A stretch of DNA of 43,656 bases from Candidatus Aenigmatarchaeota archaeon (lineage in GTDB: Archaea; Aenigmatarchaeota; Aenigmatarchaeia; CG10238-14; SCSR01): assembly GCA_016198705.1 (NCBI GenBank), contig JACQIA010000102.1:1-43656 (forward strand), in the 5' to 3' direction. Every line of letters starts with the position of its first letter. Positions within the stretch are counted from its first letter, which is position 1. The notes under the pieces were generated by a model. That model made no database searches. It was given only the letters and a program-made list of their open reading frames with translations, and was not told the DNA's origin. Position numbers and translations under genes: made by a program. Positions 28,372 through 37,286 of this stretch are shown piece by piece.

Positions 28372-29076
28372 TTAAGATTTCTCAAATTCTCTATTAGCTT
28401 CTAGCATCTTCCTAGTTTCTTCATTTCCGCAATTAAATAATGCATCAATAATTGAAAGGTTAGGAATAAAATTATCAAACTGCTGTTTGTAAGTCGGATA
28501 ATTGAACTTCATGAAAACATGCTTCAAATTATTTTCTTTGAATTTTGATAAATCAACATAGGTTTTAGATTGCTCACCAGACAAATAAGTATCTGCATTC
28601 AGTTTTTTGCACATCTCAATCAGTAAATCTGTACCTTTGCCTGCAAGATTCAATGAAGAACTTAAGACCATCTCCTTATCTACTCCAAGCGCATTCAACA
28701 AGAAATTGATTATCTCAGCACTCAAATCGATAAGTTTTTCCCATTTTTTTTTGTAAACATCTTCAAAAAACTGTTTGTATTCAATGAAATACGGTGCCTT
28801 TTTATAATTCAGCTCAATAGAGCGCCAGTGCGTCCTTTGCCAATCGGATTTATTATCAATTTCTACTTCATTAATTCTTTGATCAAACTTTCCCTTAACC
28901 AGCACAGGCACAGTCAGCCACATAGGCCCGTCTTTAGTCTTTATCCTGTTCCTGTTCTGCCACTCTTTCTTTACGAACTGGACATGATCCACCAGGATGA
29001 ACTTATCACAGGCTAAAACTTTAGCGAAGAACCTCATTCCCGGAAGATACTGCGCTTGATGGCCTGCAATTATCAT
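28372..29076 (-). CDS. WbqC-family protein (start at MIIAGHQAQYLPG; the longer ORF to 29118 would run into the tRNA)
   Basis: IIAGHQAQYLPGMRFFAKVLACDKFILVDHVQFVKKEWQNRNRIKT, TYLSGEQSKTYVDLSKF. Confidence 0.88.
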   Translation of the reverse strand: MIIAGHQAQYLPGMRFFAKVLACDKFILVDHVQFVKKEWQNRNRIKTKDGPMWLTVPVLVKGKFDQRINEVEIDNKSDWQRTHWRSIELNYKKAPYFIEYKQFFEDVYKKKWEKLIDLSAEIINFLLNALGVDKEMVLSSSLNLAGKGTDLLIEMCKKLNADTYLSGEQSKTYVDLSKFKENNLKHVFMKFNYPTYKQQFDNFIPNLSIIDALFNCGNEETRKMLEANREFEKS

Positions 29077-29091
29077 ATCATCACTTAATAG

Positions 29092-29164
29092 AGCCGGCGG
29101 CTTGATTTTAACAAGCAACCGCTTGCGTACAAGGCAAGTGCTCTGACAATTGAGCTACACCGGC
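29092..29164 (-). tRNA. tRNA-Thr (anticodon UGU)
   Basis: Hand fold of GCCGGTG-TA-GCTC-AATTGTCA-GAGC-A-CTTGC-CTTGTAC-GCAAG-CGGTT-GCTTG-TTAAAAT-CAAGC-CGCCGGC-T; all stems pair (one G-U in acceptor); G1-C72, C2-G71, G35, U36 and U73 fit archaeal tRNA-Thr identity; CCA not encoded. Confidence 0.88.
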
Positions 29165-30264
29165 ATTTCCCCAGTCAATGCTTCAACAACATAACTAATT
29201 TGCTCATCAGTTATGCCGACAAACATTGGAAGGCATATCATGCGCTTCAACACATCCTCAGCCACAGGCAGCATTCCTGGCTTGTACCCGAAATAATTCT
29301 GATACAATGGCTGCAGATGTATTGGGGGATAATATAAAAAGCTTGTTTCTATTTCATACTTTTCTTTCAATGTCTTCTGAAGTTCAAAAGTATCGAACGG
29401 GAGAATTACTGGATACTTGTAATAGCTGTGGACTATATTCGACGGCACTGGTATTGTGGTTACACCATCCAAACCAGATAACTTTTCCGTATATTTTTTT
29501 GCAACTTCGTTTCTTTCCTTGACGAATGAATCCAAATGGTCAAGCTGATGTATGCCTATGATTGCATTTATGCTGCTCATCCTCCAATTATAGCCAAACC
29601 TCGGATAGTTGTCCCTTCCTTCTATCCCATGATGCCTCAAGCTTCTCGCAAACGCATCAAGATTGCTGTCGTCAGTAGTTATCATTCCGCCTTCGCCAGT
29701 TGTCATTGGCTTTGTTGGGAAGAACGAAAAACTGCCAGCACCTGATAAGCTTCCTGCTTTCCTACCGTCTACAGAAGCGCCGTGAGCCTGGGCTGCGTCT
29801 TCCATCAGGAAAAGTTTGTTGTCCTCGCAAATCTCAATTATCTCCTTCATCTGCGGGGGTATCAATCCGGCTAAATGTACAACCATCACGCCTTTAGTTT
29901 TATCAGTTATCTTTTCTTTCAAATCTTCCGGATCCAAGCATAAAGTATCTTCTCTTATGTCGGCAAGCACAGGCCTTCCTCCTGCAAAATGCACAGCATT
30001 TGCCGACGCCACAAAACTGTTTGTAGGAACTACAACTTCCTTGTCCTTTACATCGAAGTATCTAAGTGCTATTTCAAGCGATGCAGTGCCAGAGTTGACT
30101 GCTATTGCATGTTTCACACCAATGTATCCGGCAAACATCTGCTCGAATTTTTTGATGCTCGGCCCTAACGTCAGGCTGCCGTCTCTTAAGCTCACTTCGA
30201 TATCTGAAAGAATATTTTTAATCTCCTGCTCTGGAAAAAATGGTCTTGCTGCTGGCACTTTCAT
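29155..30264 (-). CDS. DegT/DnrJ/EryC1 aminotransferase (with PLP lysine)
   Basis: AVNSGTASLEIALRYF, MEDAAQAHGASVDGRKAGSLSGAGSFSFFPTKPMTTGEGGMITTDD; stop codon lies inside the tRNA gene. Confidence 0.92.
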   Translation of the reverse strand: MKVPAARPFFPEQEIKNILSDIEVSLRDGSLTLGPSIKKFEQMFAGYIGVKHAIAVNSGTASLEIALRYFDVKDKEVVVPTNSFVASANAVHFAGGRPVLADIREDTLCLDPEDLKEKITDKTKGVMVVHLAGLIPPQMKEIIEICEDNKLFLMEDAAQAHGASVDGRKAGSLSGAGSFSFFPTKPMTTGEGGMITTDDSNLDAFARSLRHHGIEGRDNYPRFGYNWRMSSINAIIGIHQLDHLDSFVKERNEVAKKYTEKLSGLDGVTTIPVPSNIVHSYYKYPVILPFDTFELQKTLKEKYEIETSFLYYPPIHLQPLYQNYFGYKPGMLPVAEDVLKRMICLPMFVGITDEQISYVVEALTGEMPV

Positions 30265-31199
30265 CTCATCGCACCTGATTTGCTAAGAATTTCCGAAATG
30301 CCGTCGTCGAGTGAAATAGCCGGCTCCCAATCAATTTTTTTGTTTATCCTCTCAATTGACATAAGCCTGTCAGGCCAAATGCTTCCTTCGGGCGCCGGCA
30401 GATTTTTTATCTTTAAGTTAGCCTTCAATTTATTTTTCGTTAAATCGGCAACTTTATTTGCCAGCTGGGCTATGGTTATCAACCTGCCACTACCTACGTT
30501 AAAAATTTCATTTCTTATCGAAGAATTTCCAATCACTGCTTTCACAGCATTGCAAACATCTTTTATACTAACATAGTCTATTCCTTGCTCGCCTGTTCCA
30601 TAGATTGAAAGTTCAGAACCAGTAAGTGCAGCTTTGATAAAATTGCCTATAGCACCACCTGTTTTTTCTACAAACAAACCATTGCCGTAACCATAAACAT
30701 TTGCAAATCTCAAAATTGTGTAATTAATGTCTGAATCACGTATCTCGTATTCTGCCATCGTTTTCAAAGCGCCGTATAAATCATCCGGTTCCAAAGACAT
30801 ATCCTCGGTAAATGGCATTGGTCTTTTTTTATAAGTTGTATAAACCGACTGGGTTGACGCAAAAAGAAACCTCTCAACTCCATTGTTAATCGCCTCAGTC
30901 AAAACAATATGCGTGCCTACAGCATGCGACAACGTTGCTCTCGCAGGGTCTTTCATGCACATATTATTTCCAGCCGGACCTGCAAAATGAACTACAGCAT
31001 CCGCATCTTTCATTTCTTTGCTGACTTGTTTATTATTGGTAATTTCTCCATCCACAAGTTTAACATTTTTGCCGAAAGTTTTTTGAAGCATTTGATAATA
31101 ATTACCATGTCCAAAACATATTATCTCGTGTTCGTCTCCGATAGATGAAATTAAATTACTGCCGATAAATCCTCCACCGCCAGTTACAAAAATTTTCAT
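30261..31199 (-). CDS. NAD-dependent epimerase/dehydratase (SDR)
   Basis: MKIFVTGGGGFIGSNLISSI, HFAGPAGNNM, YGALKTMAEYE, LRFANVYGYGN. Confidence 0.88.
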   Translation of the reverse strand: MKIFVTGGGGFIGSNLISSIGDEHEIICFGHGNYYQMLQKTFGKNVKLVDGEITNNKQVSKEMKDADAVVHFAGPAGNNMCMKDPARATLSHAVGTHIVLTEAINNGVERFLFASTQSVYTTYKKRPMPFTEDMSLEPDDLYGALKTMAEYEIRDSDINYTILRFANVYGYGNGLFVEKTGGAIGNFIKAALTGSELSIYGTGEQGIDYVSIKDVCNAVKAVIGNSSIRNEIFNVGSGRLITIAQLANKVADLTKNKLKANLKIKNLPAPEGSIWPDRLMSIERINKKIDWEPAISLDDGISEILSKSGAMR

Positions 31200-31215
31200 T
31201 TCAACACCAAATTAT

Positions 31216-31911
31216 TTAGATTAAAAATCTGTACAGCATGAAAGCCTCTGCTACATCAATTGCCACTTCCCTTCCCCTGCTCTGCGCCTTTATTGTTATT
31301 GTTTCAGGACTGCATTGATGCAGAGAGCCTCGTACTTGAGATTTGTATAAAGACAAGGCCTTGCACTTGGCTCCAAGCGTATCTTTTATATCAACATAAA
31401 AATTGGGTCTGAAATGTTCCAACAAATGATTTTGCAATGGGTCTTCGTAAGTTAATGCCAAACTTTGAAAAGTCTTCAGGTCATGCGGTCTTGGTCTGCA
31501 TGCTGTCAAAGATGCTTGAGCAATCGCTCTGTGGTCCTGGTTGGACGAACCGAAAAAAGGCAAAGCAACTATGTCAGGTTTAACCTTGTTCAAAGAGACC
31601 TTACTTCCAGTTTCTATCAAGTCTATCAGCGTCTTCTGAGGCACTCGATCGAGCTTCAGGTGGTGTTCGTCATCAGGATAGCATATTTCATAACCGTCTG
31701 CTTTAATGAACTTCATCACTTCTTCAGTTTCTTTTATCCTTGTATCCAAATCGCTATTGCCGCCATAAAGTTCTGTATTGCCGACAGTAGCTATCATGAC
31801 GTATACTTTACCACCTTCTTTTTTTACTCTCCCAATCAATCCTCCACAGCCCAATATTTCGTCGTCTGGATGGGGTGCTATGACCAGCAATTTTTTGCCT
31901 TCGAAATTCAT
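31216..31911 (-). CDS. PIG-L/LmbE-family deacetylase
   Basis: KLLVIAPHPDDEILGCGGLI (HPDDE motif), YCPDDEHHLKLD-like region (CYPDDEHHLK), SSNQDHRAIAQASLTACRP. Confidence 0.9.
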   Translation of the reverse strand: MNFEGKKLLVIAPHPDDEILGCGGLIGRVKKEGGKVYVMIATVGNTELYGGNSDLDTRIKETEEVMKFIKADGYEICYPDDEHHLKLDRVPQKTLIDLIETGSKVSLNKVKPDIVALPFFGSSNQDHRAIAQASLTACRPRPHDLKTFQSLALTYEDPLQNHLLEHFRPNFYVDIKDTLGAKCKALSLYKSQVRGSLHQCSPETITIKAQSRGREVAIDVAEAFMLYRFLI

Positions 31912-31948
31912 ATGTCTCTCCTTAGTAGGTTAAGAATATAAACATACT

Positions 31949-33109
31949 TTAGCCTTCCATAAGCCTTTCGTATTCACGTATGATAACTGAAGCATTGTCT
32001 TCATTATAATTTTTCATTACAAAATTCCTACATATTTTTGTCATGTCCCGATTGCCAAATTTTTCACGAAAAGTTATTATAGATTTAGAAATGCTTTCTG
32101 CTATTGGTTTTGTCCTTAATCCAACAGAATCGTCTATAAGTTCGCGGGTTGCGGTGGTTGATACAATAACTGGTGTGCCGCATGCCAAGGCCTCGATAGT
32201 TACTCTGCCAAACGCTTCTATAGCAACTGTGGGAAAACAGCACACATCAGCGGCATTATAACAATCGATTAAATCTTCTCCTTTTTTTATTCCAATATAT
32301 TTCAACCGCTCCCAAACACTCTGTCTCACTAAATTATGCTCCTCGCCCGGACCAGTTATTGCAAATAACGTATCTTTACCAGTCATTTTGGATGCTTTGA
32401 TAAATTCCCCAACACCCTTGGCTATCTCCAATCTGCCTAAAAACATTACGATAAATGTGTTAGTTGGAAGACCTAATGCTTTTCTCGCTTCAATCTTGTC
32501 TTTAGGCCTGAAGAAATTATAATCTATCCAATAATGAGCTACAATCACAGGAGGCCTATTCTTTCCCAAACCTAGTTCCAATTGTTTTTTTACTGTCTCT
32601 GAGTTTGCGAAAATTACATCTGCATGGTTTAAAATTGCTCCTCCTATCTCGCGTCTTAGACTTTTCTTGAAGTATGGAAATATGCTGTGATGCGACATTG
32701 CCCATTTTTTGCCAAATATTCTAGATAATACAAACGCTACAGCAGCAGTAACGTAGTCATTTGCATGAATTATCTTATATTTTTTATAATTGCGAATCAT
32801 AAACCAAAGGGAATAGAGTAAAAGATTGGAAATGAGGAAAAATTCTATAACAGTTCTAATTGGAAATAATGTGGTTATACCAAAATCGAAGAAACCAATC
32901 CTAGTTATATCTATTTTTGGATTATCTGTATACTTGTGTGTACCAGCTTCTGTTTTAAAAAGCCGGCTTATGTGATTTGGTTTGAATGTTAATACTTTAA
33001 AGGAATATTCGCTCTTTAATAAAAATTTGGTAAAATCATCTAGATAAGTCTGTATACCGCCAATGTTTGGCTTGAATTGAGTAGCTAAAATTAGTACTGA
33101 TTGCACCAA
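31949..33109 (-). CDS. GT4-family glycosyltransferase
   Basis: LATQFKPNIGGIQTYL, MFLGRLEIAKGVGEFI, EAFGRVTIEALACGTPVIVS. Confidence 0.92.
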   Translation of the reverse strand: MVQSVLILATQFKPNIGGIQTYLDDFTKFLLKSEYSFKVLTFKPNHISRLFKTEAGTHKYTDNPKIDITRIGFFDFGITTLFPIRTVIEFFLISNLLLYSLWFMIRNYKKYKIIHANDYVTAAVAFVLSRIFGKKWAMSHHSIFPYFKKSLRREIGGAILNHADVIFANSETVKKQLELGLGKNRPPVIVAHYWIDYNFFRPKDKIEARKALGLPTNTFIVMFLGRLEIAKGVGEFIKASKMTGKDTLFAITGPGEEHNLVRQSVWERLKYIGIKKGEDLIDCYNAADVCCFPTVAIEAFGRVTIEALACGTPVIVSTTATRELIDDSVGLRTKPIAESISKSIITFREKFGNRDMTKICRNFVMKNYNEDNASVIIREYERLMEG

Positions 33110-33114
33110 ACCAC

Positions 33115-33888
33115 TTAACCAAAAATTTTGGTTAGCCGGCTTATTAAGTAGATGGAATAAAGTTTCAGAGCCACAAAACCGTATCTTAAGCCTATCCTTG
33201 GCAACTTTAGGAACAGAAATTCAAAAGAAAAATTAAAAGTTCCAAGCTTAGACTCGCCGCTTTTTCTATTAACCCAACTGACAGGTATTTCTGCTATTTT
33301 ATAGCCATAAATATGTGCTTTAAGCAACATTTCTGCCGTAATCTCGAATTCTTTAGACTCCAATTCAACTTTATCGAAAACATTTCTCCTATAAGATTTA
33401 AACGCATTTGAAAAATCTTTTAATTTTAATCCGAAGATGAATGAAAACATTGAATTGTAAATTCTGACCATGATATACTTCAGTAAAGGGTAATTTACAA
33501 GTTTAGACCCTTTGATGAACCTAGAGCCACATACTATATCGAAGCCTTCCTCAATTTTTTTGACCATTTTTAAAATATCATTAGGATTATCTGAAAGATC
33601 ACCCATCATTATTGTAATTATGTCTGACTTAGCTGCCTTTATACCATCCCGAATTGCATAACCGACCTCTACACTATCAGCGTCTCCTTTTCTATGCAAC
33701 GCCTTTACTATTTTATATTTCTTTGAAAGAGAATCAAGGGTTTTACCAGTTTCATCGGTGCTTCTGTCATTGATGGCTATTATTTCGCCTGCCAACTTGT
33801 TGGATTTGAAAAAAGTATAAAGTTTAGAAATTGTAGTTGAGACGTTCTTTTCTTCATTATGAAATGGGATTACAATAGATATCGACAT
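33115..33888 (-). CDS. DPM1-like GT2 glycosyltransferase
   Basis: ISIVIPFHNEEKNVSTTISKL, INDRSTDETGKTL, IMMGDLSDNPNDIL, VCGSRFIKGSK. Confidence 0.9.
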   Translation of the reverse strand: MSISIVIPFHNEEKNVSTTISKLYTFFKSNKLAGEIIAINDRSTDETGKTLDSLSKKYKIVKALHRKGDADSVEVGYAIRDGIKAAKSDIITIMMGDLSDNPNDILKMVKKIEEGFDIVCGSRFIKGSKLVNYPLLKYIMVRIYNSMFSFIFGLKLKDFSNAFKSYRRNVFDKVELESKEFEITAEMLLKAHIYGYKIAEIPVSWVNRKSGESKLGTFNFSFEFLFLKLPRIGLRYGFVALKLYSIYLISRLTKIFG

Positions 33889-33971
33889 AAAATCAACATA
33901 GTAGGCAAGATAATCTAATCATACATTACTAATATTTTTAAAGATTACATAAAATAGCTATATTGGTAGAT

Positions 33972-34826
33972 ATGGGGAAGCCGGAAGTTTCGATAGTAGT
34001 GTTGAATTGGAATGGGAAATCCCATTTATCCAATTGCCTGAAAGCCATAAAGAGGTACACAAAAATACCATATGAAGCCATAGTAGTGGATAACATGAGT
34101 AAAGATGGGAGTGTGGAAATGCTTAAAAGGGAATTTAAATGGGTCAAATTAATAGAAAATAAAACCAATCTGGGTGTTCCTGTTTCTACGAATAAAGGTT
34201 TCAGGATTGCGAAAGGACGTTTTATTGCAACACTAGGCAACGATACTGTCGTTACTAAAAATTGGCTGGAACCATGCATAGATCATCTAGAATCCAGCGA
34301 TAATATAGCTTGTGTAGGCATAACGTTGTGTGAACCACATTTAATGGATAAAATCAAACCTGAGAACAAATTTAGGTACAGGGATGCGGTCTGTAGTCAG
34401 GGAATGATTTTTAAGAGGGAAATTTTAGGCAGGGTCGGTTACTACGATGAAAAAAACTTCAACCCGATTGGAGGAGAAGAGGTGGATTGGCAATACAGAA
34501 TAATCAATGCTGGTTACAGGATTATAGAGACCAGAAAAAGTATTATATCGCATATAGGTGGCGCTGATTCAAGTCCACAAAATCCAAATAGACAATTTCT
34601 TCTTAATTATGGGCGTATGAAAGCAATTTTGTATAACGATTCCCCAATTAGTTTTTTCAAAAGGGTACCTGGATTGTTATTAACATTGCTAACAAGCATT
34701 CAGGAAAAAACAACCAAGACTGTTTTGCGTTCATATTTTGCGCCCTTCAAAGATATCGACAATATATTGACAGAGAGAAAAAAACGTAGCATGGCATTGC
34801 TCAGTGGAAGACATCTTATAAGCTAG
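33972..34826 (+). CDS. GT2-family glycosyltransferase (ATG 33972 preferred)
   Basis: VSIVVLNWNGKSHLSNCLKAIK, VVDNMSKDGSVEML, GVPVSTNKGFRIAKG, GGEEVDWQYRIINAGYR. Confidence 0.9.
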   Translation: MGKPEVSIVVLNWNGKSHLSNCLKAIKRYTKIPYEAIVVDNMSKDGSVEMLKREFKWVKLIENKTNLGVPVSTNKGFRIAKGRFIATLGNDTVVTKNWLEPCIDHLESSDNIACVGITLCEPHLMDKIKPENKFRYRDAVCSQGMIFKREILGRVGYYDEKNFNPIGGEEVDWQYRIINAGYRIIETRKSIISHIGGADSSPQNPNRQFLLNYGRMKAILYNDSPISFFKRVPGLLLTLLTSIQEKTTKTVLRSYFAPFKDIDNILTERKKRSMALLSGRHLIS

Positions 34827-34881
34827 AGTATCATAAAATATTGTGAAACTTAATTCCTGATCACGAGTTATTTCTATCTGA

Positions 34882-34890
34882 TATTTAAAG
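34882..34890 (+). promoter_or_regulatory. TATA-like element tatttaaag upstream of the nucleotide-sugar dehydrogenase
   Basis: About 26-34 nt upstream of ATG at 34916. Confidence 0.4.
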
Positions 34891-34915
34891 TCTTTGATTT
34901 AACATTATTTAGCGT

Positions 34916-36211
34916 ATGATACAAGAACTTTTAGATAAAGTTAAGAACAATAAATTTACATTGGGTGTTCTAGGCTTAGGAAGAGTTGGCCTGCCTTTTG
35001 CAGCTACTTTTGCACATCATGGAATAAAAGTTCTTGGTGCTGATATCAATAAAAGTCATATAGAGAAGATTCTTTCTGGAAAAGCGCCGTTCAAGGATGT
35101 ACATTTAGAAGATTTTATTAAAGAAACCGTTTCAAATAAAAATCTCATACCGACTACAGACACTTCGATGGTAATTAAAAATTCTGATATAATTGTAATA
35201 ACAGTTGGAACTCCAATCAATAATTCCCTTCAGCCAGATTATTCACAATTAATATCGGTTTTAGATGAAATTGCAAAACAGGATATAAAAAATAAACTTG
35301 TAGTGATGAGGTCGACTTCCTCTCCAGGCACGCTGGAAGGCTTAGTTAGAAACACACTTGAAAAGAAAACTGGACTTGTTGAAGGCAAGGATTTTTTATT
35401 GGCTGCATGCCCAGAAAGGATAGTTGAGGGTAAAGCGACCATAGAATTGTACGAAGTGCCTGAAATGATAGGCGGCATACAAGAAGGTACTAATAACATT
35501 GTAGAGGCTCTTTTCAAAAAATTAGACAGTAAGAAAGAGGTTATTCGTGTTAAGCCTGAAGAGGCAGAGTTGGCAAAGCTATTTACAAATGTCTATAGGT
35601 ATGTGAATTTTGCACTAGCAAATGAATTTGCCATGATTGCTAACGAATATGGATTGGACGCACATAGGGTAATAGACGCAGCCAATTTTAAGTATAAAAG
35701 AGGCCCTATACCCAAACCCGGTTTAGTGGGTGGTCCTTGCTTGACTAAAGATGGGTATTTTATGTCGCATGGAATGACGCATTCTGATTTTATTTTATTG
35801 GCTTGGAAAATAAACGAACATTTGCCATACTATATTGTTAACCAGATGAAAAAAGAAATGGCAAATCTAAATCTTGATATAAACAAGTCTAAAATTGGCA
35901 TTCTTGGGTTGACTTTCAAATCTGGTAGTGATAATTTGATCCATTCTCCTTCGAAAAAAATAGTTGATATAGTTGGCGCATTTAACGACAAGATAAAAGT
36001 TCACGACCCATACATCCCAGATACATATGCATTGGGAGAAACTCTTGACGGCTCTGATGTTGTTATTTTGGCTACGAATCATCCTGAATTTAAAGACTTA
36101 GAGGATAAAATAGAGAAATCCCGTTGTAAACTTTTGGTTGATTGTTGGGGGATGTTGGATCCAAGCAAGTTTGAGAAGGTCAAATACATTGGTTTTGGCA
36201 GAGTTGTATAA
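34916..36211 (+). CDS. UDP-glucose / UDP-ManNAc-type nucleotide-sugar 6-dehydrogenase
   Basis: LGVLGLGRVGLPFAATFAHHG, ITVGTPINNSLQPDYSQL, CPERIVEGKA, KLFTNVYRYVNFALANEFA, GGPCLTKDGYF, ILGLTFKSGSDNLIHSPS. Confidence 0.93.
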   Translation: MIQELLDKVKNNKFTLGVLGLGRVGLPFAATFAHHGIKVLGADINKSHIEKILSGKAPFKDVHLEDFIKETVSNKNLIPTTDTSMVIKNSDIIVITVGTPINNSLQPDYSQLISVLDEIAKQDIKNKLVVMRSTSSPGTLEGLVRNTLEKKTGLVEGKDFLLAACPERIVEGKATIELYEVPEMIGGIQEGTNNIVEALFKKLDSKKEVIRVKPEEAELAKLFTNVYRYVNFALANEFAMIANEYGLDAHRVIDAANFKYKRGPIPKPGLVGGPCLTKDGYFMSHGMTHSDFILLAWKINEHLPYYIVNQMKKEMANLNLDINKSKIGILGLTFKSGSDNLIHSPSKKIVDIVGAFNDKIKVHDPYIPDTYALGETLDGSDVVILATNHPEFKDLEDKIEKSRCKLLVDCWGMLDPSKFEKVKYIGFGRVV

Positions 36212-36213
36212 GC

Positions 36214-37212
36214 CTATTTTAGCCAAGGATATTCTTTTGCATCTGTATTTTTTAAAACTGATTCTATTTCGTTTTTATACCAATCGTAAGTTAATTTTAA
36301 ACCATCTCTAATACTAATTTTGGGATCATAATCCAATAATTTTCTTGCCTTTGATATGTCTGGCAATCTTCTAGTGGCACTGCCTTCAGGCCTAATCCCA
36401 GAAAATACAGGCTCAACCTCCTTACCAGATATCTGGCTTAACATTTTTATCAAATCGCTAATTTTGCACTCCTCGCTATCGTTTCCCAGATTGAAAACTT
36501 CATTCATTCCCGCTTCCTTAAAAGCTGCAAGAATTATTCCATCTACAATATCATCAATGTAACAAAAACTTCTGCGCTCACTGCCGTCCCCTTGGACAGT
36601 AAATTCCTCATTAAGAACAAGCTTTTTAATAAATTCCGGTATAACATGTTGCCATCCCATCATTGGGCCATATGCATTATGTATTCGAATGACACTTGTA
36701 TCGAAACCATATTTTTTCCCATAACTGAAAAATACTATCTCTCCAGCAATTTTAGTAACAGAATATGACCACCTTGGATTTTTTGGGTCTGGTATTATAA
36801 GAGGGTGACTTTCTGCTGTAGGAAAAGCATTTGGCTGGGAATAGACTTCCGAACTGGAAGTAAAAAGAATTCTTTCCACCCCATTTTCTTTCATAGCCTT
36901 TGCAACATTCAAATTTCCAAGAAGTCCGACTTCCAACCCAAGATCGGGATAGCCGTAAAAAAATTTAGTACCCTGCAAAGATGCCAAATGGAATACAACA
37001 TCTACATTTTTCATTGCACTTTTGACTGATGTGTAATCTCTTATGTCTCCCTCAATAAACTCTATTTTGTCTTTAACATTTGCCAAGTTTTTTTGGCTGC
37101 CCCTCCAAGAATTATCGAATACTATTACTTCTTTTCCCATTTCAGAAAGTCTTTCAACTAAATGGCTACCGATGAATCCTGCTCCTCCAGTTACAAGTAT
37201 CCTATCTGGCAT
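36214..37212 (-). CDS. NAD-dependent epimerase/dehydratase (UDP-glucuronate decarboxylase-like SDR)
   Basis: RILVTGGAGFIGSHLVERL, SSSEVYSQPN, YSVTKIAGE, IRIHNAYGPMMG. Confidence 0.9.
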   Translation of the reverse strand: MPDRILVTGGAGFIGSHLVERLSEMGKEVIVFDNSWRGSQKNLANVKDKIEFIEGDIRDYTSVKSAMKNVDVVFHLASLQGTKFFYGYPDLGLEVGLLGNLNVAKAMKENGVERILFTSSSEVYSQPNAFPTAESHPLIIPDPKNPRWSYSVTKIAGEIVFFSYGKKYGFDTSVIRIHNAYGPMMGWQHVIPEFIKKLVLNEEFTVQGDGSERRSFCYIDDIVDGIILAAFKEAGMNEVFNLGNDSEECKISDLIKMLSQISGKEVEPVFSGIRPEGSATRRLPDISKARKLLDYDPKISIRDGLKLTYDWYKNEIESVLKNTDAKEYPWLK

Positions 37213-37286
37213 ATGAATATTTAGACTCGAAATTCTCTTTTAAATACTTACTCTCTATATGGGTTTTCAACAATTGAGGAAAACTG

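Noticed and set aside
28372-29118. Longer WbqC start at 29118 (MLVKIKPPALLSDD...)
   Set aside because: The extension is translated tRNA sequence; the family start motif is MIIAGHQAQYLPG at 29076.
29226-30576. Several plus ORFs (98, 69, 65, 156, 98 aa)
   Set aside because: Antisense to the aminotransferase and SDR genes; no support.
31465-31941. 158-aa plus ORF
   Set aside because: Antisense to the PIG-L deacetylase; no motif.
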